This document shows, piece after piece, positions 35,077 to 45,900 of a DNA stretch of 64,000 nucleotides (position 1 is the stretch's first letter; each line of letters opens with the position of its first letter). The stretch comes from Aegilops tauschii subsp. strangulata. Lineage: Eukaryota > Streptophyta > Magnoliopsida > Poales > Poaceae. The position numbers were made by a program, and so were the translations under genes. The stretch is from NCBI RefSeq assembly GCF_002575655.3, contig NC_053040.3, positions 152,893,148 through 152,957,147 of the forward strand, given 5' to 3'. A model generated the notes under the pieces. It had not been told where the DNA came from, did no database searches, and saw only the letters and a program-made list of their open reading frames with translations.

Positions 35077-36510
35077 GAAGTGGCCAGCGAGGACGGTCGT
35101 TTCATCCTCAACTTCACCTCTGAGGAGGACAAGCGTTTCGTGCTCAAGGCCCAGCCATGGCACTACAAGCGCGACGACATTATCTTCGCTGAGTTTGATG
35201 GCATGGGTGACCTGGCGAAAGTTGACCTCGGAGTCATGGCCATATGGGCACAGGTTCGTGACCTCCCTTTTGAATTGAAAACTGAGAGTATTGGTCGGTC
35301 TCTAGGGGGCCAAATTGGGGAGGTGATTGTTGTATCTCGTCGGGATCACATGATAGTAGAAAAGTACCTGCGTGTACGTGTTAAAATTCCACTACATGAG
35401 CCTCTCAAAAGTAAAGTAGAATTCACGCCCTTAGGTAGTAAAGAGAGTATTCAGTATGATGTAAGATATGAAAAACTACCATCGTATTGTGAGTGTTGTG
35501 GGCTTGTAGGACACATGTCTGAGAGGTTCTGTGGGATCCCTAAGGATAGGAGAGTAGCATCTGTTCCAAAAAAACCTTAGTGTGGATGCTTACTGGAAGG
35601 GTCAAACGTCAAGTAAGAGAGCTCTTATGTTCGGTGGCTCAAACAACAATACCATATCTAGAGCCACGGAGGGAATGGTGGTCAAGGTGACCAAAGCTGT
35701 GAGTGATCTCACGGTGATGGACAAGGGTGCTGCGACGCCCACGACGACGGCCAAGGTAGGCCACTCGCTCGGCCAGGAGGGCCGGGCCCTTGTCGCCCCC
35801 AGGGGGCCTCCCTTGGTGCTGTGCCGGGTCAGGAGGACCTGGCGACTTTCCCTCTCGACCAGGCCAACCTTGGCATGGAGCTGGCGGTAAAGGGGGTCTC
35901 CCATTCAGGCGCGCCGCCGCTCGGTCAGGAGGGCCGGGCTACTGTGGCGCCCCTGAACACCCCTGCTGGGGCTGAGCTTGGTCAGGTGGACCGAGCTGTT
36001 GCTCAAACCACCACTGCCAGGCTTGGCCAGGAGGGTCTTGGCCTGGTTGCGGGGGGTGTTTCCCTCCCGTATGTACTGCCTGGCCAGGAGGGCCAGGTAC
36101 AAGTACGTTTGGGTGGACCTGGAGCACCAAACGTGATCCCTGAAGCTGCTGCTTCTTGGCAGATCCCAGCCGGCCAGAAGGGCCAGGCGACCCAGCTGCT
36201 GGGTGCAGTTGATTGTGCCTCTTCTGCTGCTTTTCCTGGCCCAGTTTACTCCGAACAGCTCCTGTTCAAACCGGGTGTGCTGGAGGCACTCTCAGGAGCT
36301 GTTGCTGCAAGGCTGGCCACTACAGATACAAACAATAGTACTGCTTTCATGTTTAATGCTAAAAAGATACCCACGCAGGTTAAGCCAAAGGGGAGGGGGA
36401 GGAAAGAAAGGAAGGAGAGAGGATATGAGAGGTCAAACGAAGCTCGCAAAAATATCATAGGTAAAAAAGGAAGAATCTTGTTGATGCGCCTCCGGCTGGT
36501 AGTGAAGTAG
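34690..36510 (+). pseudogene. LINE ORF1 (DUF4283-type with CCHC knuckle)
   Basis: The frame 34,690-35,580 contains a DUF4283-type RNA-binding region (GRFILNFTSEEDKRFVLKAQ, PWHYKRDDIIF, WAQVRDLPFEL) and a zinc knuckle (YCECCGLVGHMSERFC: C-x2-C-x4-H-x5-C). A frameshift in the A7 run at about 35,568-35,574 and another near 35,800 (runs of C/G) split the C-terminal part. That part continues to 36,510 with a repeated GQEGRA-like motif and a basic end (PKGRGRKERKER). ORF1 proteins bind LINE RNA. This copy is broken. Confidence 0.8.
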
Positions 36511-38680
36511 ATTTTTCTTTTGAAAAAATGATGGATAGCTATGAGTGTATTTTGTACGGAGATATAAGTGTCTCTTCCAAGAGAATTTGTACGGGTAGAG
36601 TGGAAGCAGTGAGGGATGGGAATGGGGGTGACACATGTAGCGAGAGAAGTAGAGGAGAAAGAAGAAGCTTACGTGCAGAAGAGGAGAGAATCTGTTGGAG
36701 ATGATGGCGCATCGGCGGCCTCCGATAAGGAGGTCCGCCGGGCCAAATGAAAATCATAGGATGGAACTGTCGTGGTATGCTCTCCCCCACGGCAGTTCGC
36801 GAGCTCTTGGACCTTCAAGGGCGTGTCGAGGCGGAGTTGATTCTCCTTTCTGAGTCTCATTTGAATAAATGTAAAGCCGATGAGCTTCGTCGTGTTCTAA
36901 ATTTTGATGCTATGTTTGTAGTGGAAAGTGATGGTCGGGCCGGTGGCCTTGTTTTGTTTTATCAAAAGATGAATACAGTCATTTTAAACTATGAGTCAGC
37001 TCATTTTATTGATGTTCTATTTATGAATGAAAATGTTGTACAGTGGCATTTTACAGGTTTTTATGGTTATCCGAATTGGAATGAGCGTAATCTTTCTTGG
37101 GATGATATCCGCAATCTGCATGATAAGGGTGATCACCCCTGGATAATGTTGGGAGACTTCAATGAAATATTATTGTCTTCAGAAAAAGAGGGAGGGAATG
37201 TGAGGCCTAATGCAATGATGAGAGACTTTTGTAATTGCTTAGGAGAATGCGGTCTAGAAGATATGGGCTATATTGGTGATTGCTTCACTTGGAGAAGAGG
37301 TGAGATTAGGGAGAGACTTGATCGTGGGGTTTGTAATGTGGAGTGGGCGAACAAATTCCCACGGGCTAAAACGAAGAACATGTCCATTTTGATCACCGAC
37401 CCCTTGTCTTGGATACAGAATATTATGATTGTAACATGTTTAATCAATCTGGAGGACGAGTAAAACAGTTTGAAGCTCGTTGGCTCAAAGAAGAGACATT
37501 CCTAAAAATAGTACGTACATCATGGGAAAAAGCGAAGATGTTAGGCATTGGACCGTCTCTCGCTGAACGTACCAGGGCGGTGCACGCGGATTTGCATACC
37601 TGAGATCGTGATATACTAAGGGGGGCGAAAAATAGAATTAAAAGACTAAAAAAATCTAGAAAAATTGCGAAGGGCCCTATGAATGCGGAAACTCAAGCGC
37701 GACAAAAGGAGACCCTAGTCCTTATTAAAAATCTTTTGGAACAAGAAGAGATATACTAGCTACAACGGGGTCGTGCAAACGGGCTATTACATGGTGATCG
37801 TAATACTTCTTTTTTCATAATGTGGCAACGGCGAGAAAGAAGAGAAACCAGATCAAAAAAATTAATTGATGAGAATGGTGTCTGGGTACAAGACACGTAG
37901 ATGAAAAATCACATTTTGGGGGTATTTTTCAAACCTTTTTCAAATCAGAAGTGGTTCAACCGAATCCGGAGGTTATATCCCTTGTCAAAAGGAAAGTGAC
38001 TGATGAAATGAATAAGGCCCTTCTAGCCTCTTATACAGAAGATGATGTACGAAAGGCCCACTTTGATATTGGAGATTTAAAAGCGCCTAGGCCGGATGGT
38101 CTGCACGCCATTTTTTATAAAAGATTTTGGCCTATATTTGGGGATGACATGACAAAAGAGGTACTCCAGGCGGTAAACACTTGCTCGATACCTGAGGGCT
38201 GCAATGATACTGCAATAGTAATGATCCCAAAGGTTAATCCCTAGACAAGGTAACTCAATTTAGACCTATAAGTCTATGCAATGTGGTATATAAAGTGATC
38301 TCAAAAATGATTGCGGCGCGCTTGAAGATAATCTTTTCAGAAATCATTAGCATTAGCATGACCCAGAGTGCATTTGTGCCCGGACGTATGATTACTGATA
38401 ATATTCTAGTGGCATATGAATGCTTCCATACAATTTAGAGAAAAAAGAATGGTAAAGAGGGCCAATGCATAATCAAATTGGACATGCACAAAGCGTATGA
38501 CAGGGTAGAGTGGTCTTTTCTGAAGGAAATTATGCTTAAACTGGGTTTCAAGAAAACTGGGTAAATCTTATGCAATGTGTATCCTCTGTGGAATACCGTG
38601 TTCGTTTTAATACGGAAGAAGCTGAGAGTTTTAAACCCATTAGAGGATTGAGGCAAGGAGATCCTCTATCTCCATACTTA

Positions 38681-40504
38681 TCTTCCATTCTTAAGAAGTT
38701 GATCCCCATTACTATCAATTCTCTTAACATGCACAATGTCCGCATCGTCTTCATGCCACGTCAGCATCACATGGCTCTAATTCTTAACATGTATGATGCC
38801 ATGTCATTCTGTCATTACCAACGTACAGAACTTATTAGGCTAGCGGGCCATGAAGCGTCCTCCGTTTCTACAGGCCGAACAATAGGTTTTTTTTCCTGCA
38901 TCAGAGAATAAGAACAACCGTTTTTTCCCTCGGTCTCCCTTCTATACGTGTGCCGTTTGAGGTAAAGAAATCCACTAGCTGGATAACTGAAGGAAGAGGG
39001 TGCTTGAAATCAGGAACATGCAATCGTGCTTGTATGCACGACCCAAAGTAAATATCATGCTCTGCTGCAGTTAATTAAGGAAGATAAATAACCGAGGCGT
39101 TAGGATGTGGAGCATAAAAGGTAGTAGGTCCGAACTCCAGAGTTATGGATCTCCATGGTTGTTGTCTTTTCCCCTTCAACATTCACAGCCAGAGTTTAAA
39201 TTGGAGCTCTCAAGCGACGCACACGCACCGGATATAAATGCAGAGTCCCGGGGGAAGAGACATCGCCGAGCAGCACCAGGAACAGCGTCATCGCGCGTCG
39301 ATCGCCCATGCCGCCACCGAGCTCTCCACGTTCTTCGTCATGCTGTCGAACGTTGCCCACAGGACCATACTACCTTGCGACCGCACTAACTGCTCGCGGC
39401 GCCAAGGCAAGATGATCGTCGAGGGAGACGTCGATCCTTTGCTTCTTGGTCTGCTCATCGTCATCAGCCCATTGCAGATCATCGCCGCGAGAGATGGCGG
39501 TCCCTTGCTGCTTGCTTCGCGCGTCGACGACCGCTGTCTCAACACCGCCGCAGATCATCGTGACGGAAGCCGGCGAGCGGCGATCCCTTGCTGCTTGCTC
39601 CGCACGTCGTCATCGGCGGTCTCACAGCCGCGGATCATCGTCGCGAGAGACGGAGATCCATTACTGATTACTTCACGCGTTGTTGTTGGCTGTCTCACCG
39701 GCGCCGCCCATCATCGCCACGGGAGCCGATCATCTCTTGCTGCTTGGTCCGCACGTCGTTGGCTGCCGTCTCACCGCAATGCGATCTCAAGGTCGTGTAC
39801 GTCGCCCACTGCCTGACCGAGGCGGGCTCCCATGTTGTGCGAGGTAGTCTTTTATTAACCATGCAAGTAGCACTTTGATTCTTTCAGATCTTATATGATA
39901 CAGAAAATACACACAGATTATGCTACCTGTGTTTTACATCTTGCAGATTATGTTCATTCTTCCCTCGACAAGTTATGCAATGCTCTGAAGAGGGTGATTA
40001 TTTTACCAATCCTAAACAATTAGGCAGCGTTCGATGATTCAATTTGGTAATTTTGCACACTTCACTTTAATGACGGGTGCACACCTACTATTCATGTATC
40101 ATAATGTTGCAGAGGTCGGATTATTCCCCTTTAAAAAAACACCTACGGTCCTTGCAAATGTATATGAGAAATCATACAGTACATGTTGATTGATAGAATT
40201 CTAATCTCCAACGTAAAATTCTTGCTTAGACCATATCCACAACCCCCTTAACAATCACCACCTATTGTAAGTGAAAAACATTCTCATATTTCTAGGTGTT
40301 TTGAGGCATACAAAAGTACAAATATATCATTCAGACTTTTTCTGTAAACTTCCAATGTGAGTCATATGTTGACCTCTTGACCTTACCTTAGTTTAGATCG
40401 TCAGTTTTCTAGAATGTACTGTTTTGGCACTTCAGTTTGGATCCTAACCTTTCTTTGAAAATTTATGAAAAAAATCTCGCAGCAACGCGCGGGGCATCAT
40501 CTAG
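38681..40504 (+). mobile_element. Non-autonomous Helitron (1,824 bp) inside LINE reverse transcriptase
   Basis: It starts TC (after A at 38,680) and ends CTAG (40,501-40,504, before T at 40,505), the hallmark A|TC...CTRR|T pattern with no target duplication. The 3' end is preceded by the GC-rich short palindrome region CGCAGCAACGCGCGGGGC, as in known plant Helitrons. Removing 38,681-40,504 restores the LINE RT reading frame exactly (…SPYL + FLLCTEGL…). No Rep/helicase is present. The GC-rich segment 39,230-39,880 may be captured gene sequence. Confidence 0.88.
39473..39785 (+). repeat. Four degenerate tandem units of about 78 bp within the Helitron
   Basis: Units begin near 39,473, 39,548, 39,632 and 39,707, each with CAGATCATCGyCGCGAGAGA-like, CCCTTGCTGCTTG and GCTGTCTCACCGCCGC-like parts. 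Lengths vary from 75 to 84 bp. Reading frames through it are open on the plus strand but show no recognised domain. Confidence 0.7.
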
Positions 40505-42862
40505 TTCTTATTATGTACGGAGGGACTGACTGCCCTTTTAGCAAAAGCGGAGGAGAATGAAAATATTTCTCGAATAAAGGTCGGTAGAGACGCACCGTCG
40601 GTTTCGAACCTTCTCTTTGCAGATGATTCTCTGATCCTTATGAAAGCAAATGTTATGAATGCGGAGGCTTTGAAATCAGTTTTGGATCTATATTGTGCCT
40701 CCTCGGGGCAAATGGTTAGTGTTGAAAAGTCCAGTATTTTCTTTAGTCCCAATACAAATGTGGAAGATAAAGCGCAAATTTGTACAATTCTGAATATTAT
40801 GACTGAAGCACTTAATGATAAATATTTGGGTTTACCTGCTAATGTGGGTATGGACAAAAGTGATTGTTTCCAATTCCTGATCGATCGAATCATCATGAAA
40901 ATAAGTGGATGGAAAGAAAAATTGTTATCTGCTGGAGGAAAGGAAATATTGCTCAAATCTGTTGTACAAGCTATCCCAGCTTACGCCATGTCCGTCTTTA
41001 AAAGTCCTAAAAAAATTGTAAATAAATTATTGACGCGATGTCGCAATTTTGGTGGGGTGACGAGGACAACAAGAAGAGAATGCATTGAATGGCATGGTGG
41101 AAAATGTGTGTACCAAAAAATCAAGGAGGTATGGGTTTTAGAGATATACATTGTTTCAACTTGGCTTTGTTAGCTAAACAGGCATGGCGCCTGATTGATA
41201 ATCCCGAGTCCTTATGTGCATCGATTTTGAGGGCTAAATATTTCCCGGAAGGGGATTTAATGAATGCAAAACGAAGAAAGGGCTCCTCTTTTACTTGGCA
41301 AAGTATTATGGCGGGAGTAAACTCGCTTAAAAATGGTTATATCTGGCGGGTTGAAATGGACAAAATATTGATATTTGGAGAGATGCATGGATCCCGAACT
41401 GTGTGAATAGGAGGGTCATTACTCCGAGAAGGGGGCACCTTCTGTCAAGGGTTTCTGATCTCGATCCAGTCACGAATTCTTGGGATGAAGATTTGGTGAA
41501 TCAAACGTTGTGGCCAATTGGTACTCAAAGGGTGCTCGCAATTCCCCACTCGATGCATAATATGTCGAATTTCATTGCTTGGAGTTATATAAAAAATGGT
41601 GTTTTCACTGTATGGTCAGCTTATTTGGAGGAATGGAACAAGCAACATAGAACAAAATTGCAACATGATGATGGTATGGGATGAATCAAGGCTAATCCTA
41701 TTTGGGGTAAGGTTTGGAAATTATCTTGTCCGGCAAAGGTTAAAATTTTCATCTGGCGTACCTTGCATGGAACCCTCCCATGCCGTGTTACGCTTGCGAA
41801 TAGGCACATGAAAGCATCGCCCAATTGCCCATCACGCTCAAAGGAGGCAGAAGATACAAAACACGTTTTATTCATGTGTCAAAAGGCAAAAGAGATATGG
41901 GGCAAGTTAGGATTACATGAGGTGATCAATAAAGCTTGTGCTACTGATCATGCGGGAGAGGCGGGTTTGGAATTCTTACTACTTGTGCCAGAACAAGAAT
42001 TAGCGATAATGGGTTCTCCAAAAGCACGTGAACTGATCGCTGTTACAGCCTGGTACTTATGGTGGGATAGACGCAAACTGGTTCATGAAGGAAAGTTTCA
42101 AGATGCAAACCAAATTTTCATGGGTCCCCGGGCTATAATGGCTAACTATGTTAATGCACACTCCCCTAAGGCAACTACTAAATCAGGAGGATGGACAAGA
42201 CCTCCTATGGGTTTTGTTAAGCTTAATGTTGATGTCTCTTATGACCATGATTTACTTAGGGGCACAGCTGGAGCTGTTCTCAGAGATGATAATGGAAGAT
42301 TCATTGTTGGTGGAAACTGGAGGATTGAGTGGTGTGCTGATGTATTAACAACAGAAGCTTTGGCTCTTAGAGTTGACATATTCCTTGCACAAAAGGCGGG
42401 TTGCAATCGTCTTGTCTTAATTCTGACAATCTGAAGGTGATTGAAACAATGGAAAATGGAGGACATTCGGCGGGGCGGCGGCGGCAATGTTCGATGATTG
42501 CTATTTCATAGCTTGTGATTTTCCGCTTGTTAGATTTAAACATTGTAATAGGGAAGCAAATAAGGTGGCTCATGAAATTGTTAGGCTAGCGAAATTTTCA
42601 GTTACTACTTGACTGGTTTGAGGAGCCTGTGAGGGACATTGTACATTTACTTATTGACGAGGTAACAATTATTTCTAATAAATAAAGTACATGTTTATTT
42701 CAAAAAAATAAAAACCAGCCAACGGATCAGATGCACGCACAGGCTTCACCGAACGGATCACAGGAGGACATCGAACGGCTGCCGTTGCACCATCAGCAAA
42801 CCGTCCACTCCGGAGCACAGCTCGCCAGTCGCCGCCACTACGCCTCCGTCCCCCGATCAGCC

Positions 42863-42913
42863 ATGGCGGGCGAAACCCTCGCGGCCTCCCCCGCCTCGTC
42901 ACCAAAACCCTAA
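42863..42913 (+). promoter_or_regulatory. Upstream ORF and telo-box in OEP80 leader
   Basis: ATG 42,863 opens a 16-codon ORF ([16 protein letters not shown]) that stops at TAA 42,911-42,913, 56 bp before the OEP80 ATG. Its end overlaps AAAACCCTAAACCCTA, a telo-box-like motif seen in promoters of many plant housekeeping genes. Translational control is possible if the transcript starts upstream of 42,863 (inference). Confidence 0.45.
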
Positions 42914-42969
42914 ACCCTATCCCACCGCCGAACCCCGCCACCGTAGTCCACACGTCCGGCGCGGCGGCC

Positions 42970-45900
42970 ATGGGGCCTCGTCGAGACGGCGTCCGCTTCA
43001 TCTCCTCCGGCGTCAAGCTCCCGCGCGCCTCCCCGGCCCCTGCCCCGGCGCATGCCCTGCTCTCCGCCGCGCTCCCCCCGTTCGCGCACATCGGCCGGGC
43101 CATCGACGCCGCGGCCCGCCGCGTCGCCGCGTCGTTCCCCCGCGTCCCAGCCGCGCGGGCCGAGAGTCCGACCGCGCCCTTGCCGCGGAGGCACGGGAAG
43201 GACGGCGGCGGGGCCGGGGGCGAGGAGCGGGTTCTAATCAGCGAGGTGGCGGTGCGCGGAAAGGACGGGGAGCCCCTGGAGAGGCCCGAGCTGGAGGAGG
43301 CGGCCGCCGGGGCCCTGCGAGCGTGCCGCCCCAACGCGGCGCTTACGGTGAGGGAGGTGCAGGAGGATGTGCACCGCGTGGTGGAGAGCGGCCTCTTCCG
43401 CTCCTGCATGCCCGTTGCTGTCGACACCCGCGACGGCATTCGCCTCGTCTTTGAGGTCAGGATTTTGCCTGTTCCCCAATCCCTTTCCCATGGCTTATTT
43501 TTGGAGTTGAAGGTTGCGAAATTTGGGATGTTCTGTTGTTTAGGTGGAGCCGAACCAGGACTTCCACGGGCTGGTCTGTGAGGGTGCCAACATGCTGCCT
43601 TCCAAGTTCCTAGATGACTCATTTCGCGACCGCCATGGTACTTGTTCTCATGTTTAAGAGTCTGTTACGTTAGATATGATTATTCATTTGTGTAACTAAG
43701 TGTATTGATTTACTTTGCACAATGCTACATGAACCAACACTGCATGTTAGCTTTAGGCCATTTAAGTATGTAAATTTGTCTGGCACAGAGATATCTAGAA
43801 TGCATAAGAGAATTACCCCTACCATGCCTATTTTATCTGATGTAACACTGGTCTAAAATGAGGCCTGCATTGAAAAATTATCACCGTTTTGCTCCTATTA
43901 TGATGCCAATAGATTGTGGTGCAGCATAATTATGCGACAGTTACAATGCAAAAGCGACATGGCAAATAAAGCACGCCTTTTATGTGGACTCACATGGTTC
44001 TTGTTGTTGGTTTAGTTTTAATCTTAAAGCCTGTTTTTCTACACTGCATAGGAATCTATGGTAAAATAGGTCCATCTACAGTGACATAATCTCTCAGTAT
44101 CCTTTCTTTATAGAGAAATGATGTAAAACTACTGAATTAGGAACTGAGTGGGCCTCAGTTTGGTGGGAGAGTGTACAATTCTACAGCCTTGGTTCAAGTC
44201 CTCTCCATTTTAGTGTGGGGCGTATATCTCTTCTTTAACAGAACATGTAGTTCCTCCTGCGTGTTTCTTCAATATTATTTCTCTAAAAGAAAGAGAAAGG
44301 ATTTTTTAATATTAGTCTATTATTATTAGCTTCTAAGATTTGTTCTTGAGACCTATGATTGGTGTTGCATTATGCAGGGAAAATAATCAACATAAGACAT
44401 TTAGATCAAGTGATTAAGTCCATTAACGGATGGTATCAGGAGCGCGGTCTTACTGGCATGGTAGGTGGGGAAAGCAATTAATATATATTCATATTCTACC
44501 ATTGTGCATAATTTTTTGTTTTCTTCTATTTGGTGATGTATTGCAATTTGTTTGAGAACATTGCTGAACAATAGGCATCTGCTGCACTTGTCTTAAGGAA
44601 CAAGTGTATATGCTTTATATATTCTTGGCCTTCTAGTTCCACAGGACTTGAGTTGTCAATTTCTGTTTTTGTAATGCACTTGCCATCATTTACATCTCAC
44701 CTGTCACCAGTTCCAAATTGGTAGGGCATACAACATCGTTCTGTTTTACCTGTTGTTTGTTACTTCCTTTTTTTTTTTAACCGGGCATAACCCCTTTCCT
44801 TTAACTGAATAACGGAAATACATAGTCCCAGAGCAGAAACTAGAAGGAAGCGGGAAAGGGGAAAGCGAGTTCAACGCATCGCCGGGAAACCCACCACAGG
44901 AACTCTCCTACGGGACACCTGCTATGGGGCGAAAACCCGGCGACACCTATATCTCACAAGGACCAACAACTCCAGCATCAAACTTTGCAAAATACAAGAC
45001 CCCCACAGGTCACACACTCGCGCAGGAGTAAAACAAAACAGCACATCCTCCTGGACAAGTAGCCGGAGACGGAGAGATGCATGAAGCTGAAGCCGATCTT
45101 CAGGTCGTTGCCGAATCCTCCGTCGCAGCAGCGCAGATCATCATCATGTTGCTTGTGCTGCTCCTCAACATCTGCGCCCCCCGCTCCATTGCCTCACAGT
45201 CCGGTCCTTTCAAGAGACCTGCCCAATAGGTGATGAAGACACATGCGGAGAAAACGATCTCAAAAGGGGTTTTAGGCAGTTTAAACTCAAAGGTGGCCCT
45301 GTTGCGGCTGTTCCATATAGCCCAGCAAACAGCAGCTAGCCCAAAAGTATAGAACTTAGCACCATCAGGAAGATATATATAGCACCATGAATAATATTGC
45401 CATAAGTTGTTGGGACATAGGCCGGTGCCCAGGACCGCCCCCACCGAGCGCCAGATAATTCTTGAAACTGGGCAAAGGAAAAAGAGGTGCTGGGAAGTCT
45501 CCCGTTCAGCACAAAATGAACATTTAGCATTGCCAGGCCACTTTCGACGCTTCATAACATCTCTAGTCAAAATAGCATCCTGGAACAACTGCCATAGAAA
45601 GATTTTGATTTTAGGGGGACTTTGGATTTCCATATCCACTGGAAATCGCACCCTGCTAGATTGCTTTCAAGCATCTTGTACATGGATTTCGTAGTAAATC
45701 GACGGTTAGGTCCAGGAGCCCAGCCAACCTGGTCAGGCTCTGCTGAGGAGGGAATATTCAGCACAGCCGCACGCATAGCATTCCACATATCATCAAGAGG
45801 GGGGTTTAGTCTCCTGCGAAACATATCACCTACCCCCACCCCCCTCAACTTATCAACCGTGATCTCAGGCATAGTACATATGCTAAATAATTGAGGGTAT

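Larger units (their letters stand above)
36747..42600 (+). pseudogene. LINE ORF2: endonuclease, reverse transcriptase, RNase H
   Basis: The EEP/APE endonuclease starts at ATG 36,747 (IIGWNCRG, SESHLNK, MLGDFNEI, RERLDR). A frameshift near 37,370 hits just before the D-H catalytic pair (FDHRPLVLD, where a Ser is expected first). RT parts: KAPRPDGLHAIFYKRFW (38,080), [17 protein letters not shown] (about 38,262), [16 protein letters not shown] (about 38,480), LRQGDPLSPYL up to 38,680. After the Helitron come the LFADDSLILMK catalytic box (about 40,610) and the thumb region. A zinc-binding segment (around 41,790-41,880) and RNase H (VKLNVDVSYD, TEALALR; about 42,210-42,430) end it. Stops at 38,242-38,244 and in several other places show inactivity. 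Confidence 0.82.
33810..42712 (+). mobile_element. L1-like LINE (RIL/RIX type), interrupted by a Helitron
   Basis: Order: ORF1 with a duplicated 5' part, endonuclease, reverse transcriptase, zinc-binding motif, RNase H, then an A-rich tail at 42,690-42,712 after AATAAA-type signals. All ORFs contain frameshifts or stops. A 1,824-bp Helitron (38,681-40,504) interrupts the reverse transcriptase. The exact 5' end and the target duplication were not found. The tail ends 258 bp before the OEP80 start codon. Confidence 0.85.

Noticed and set aside
39238..39816. 192-codon ORF in the Helitron
   Set aside because: Built from degenerate 78-bp tandem units with no domain; could be captured exon sequence but no gene model can be supported.
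42905..42920. Interstitial telomere repeat (AAACCCTAAACCCTA)
   Set aside because: Only two units in a gene leader; better explained as a promoter telo-box.
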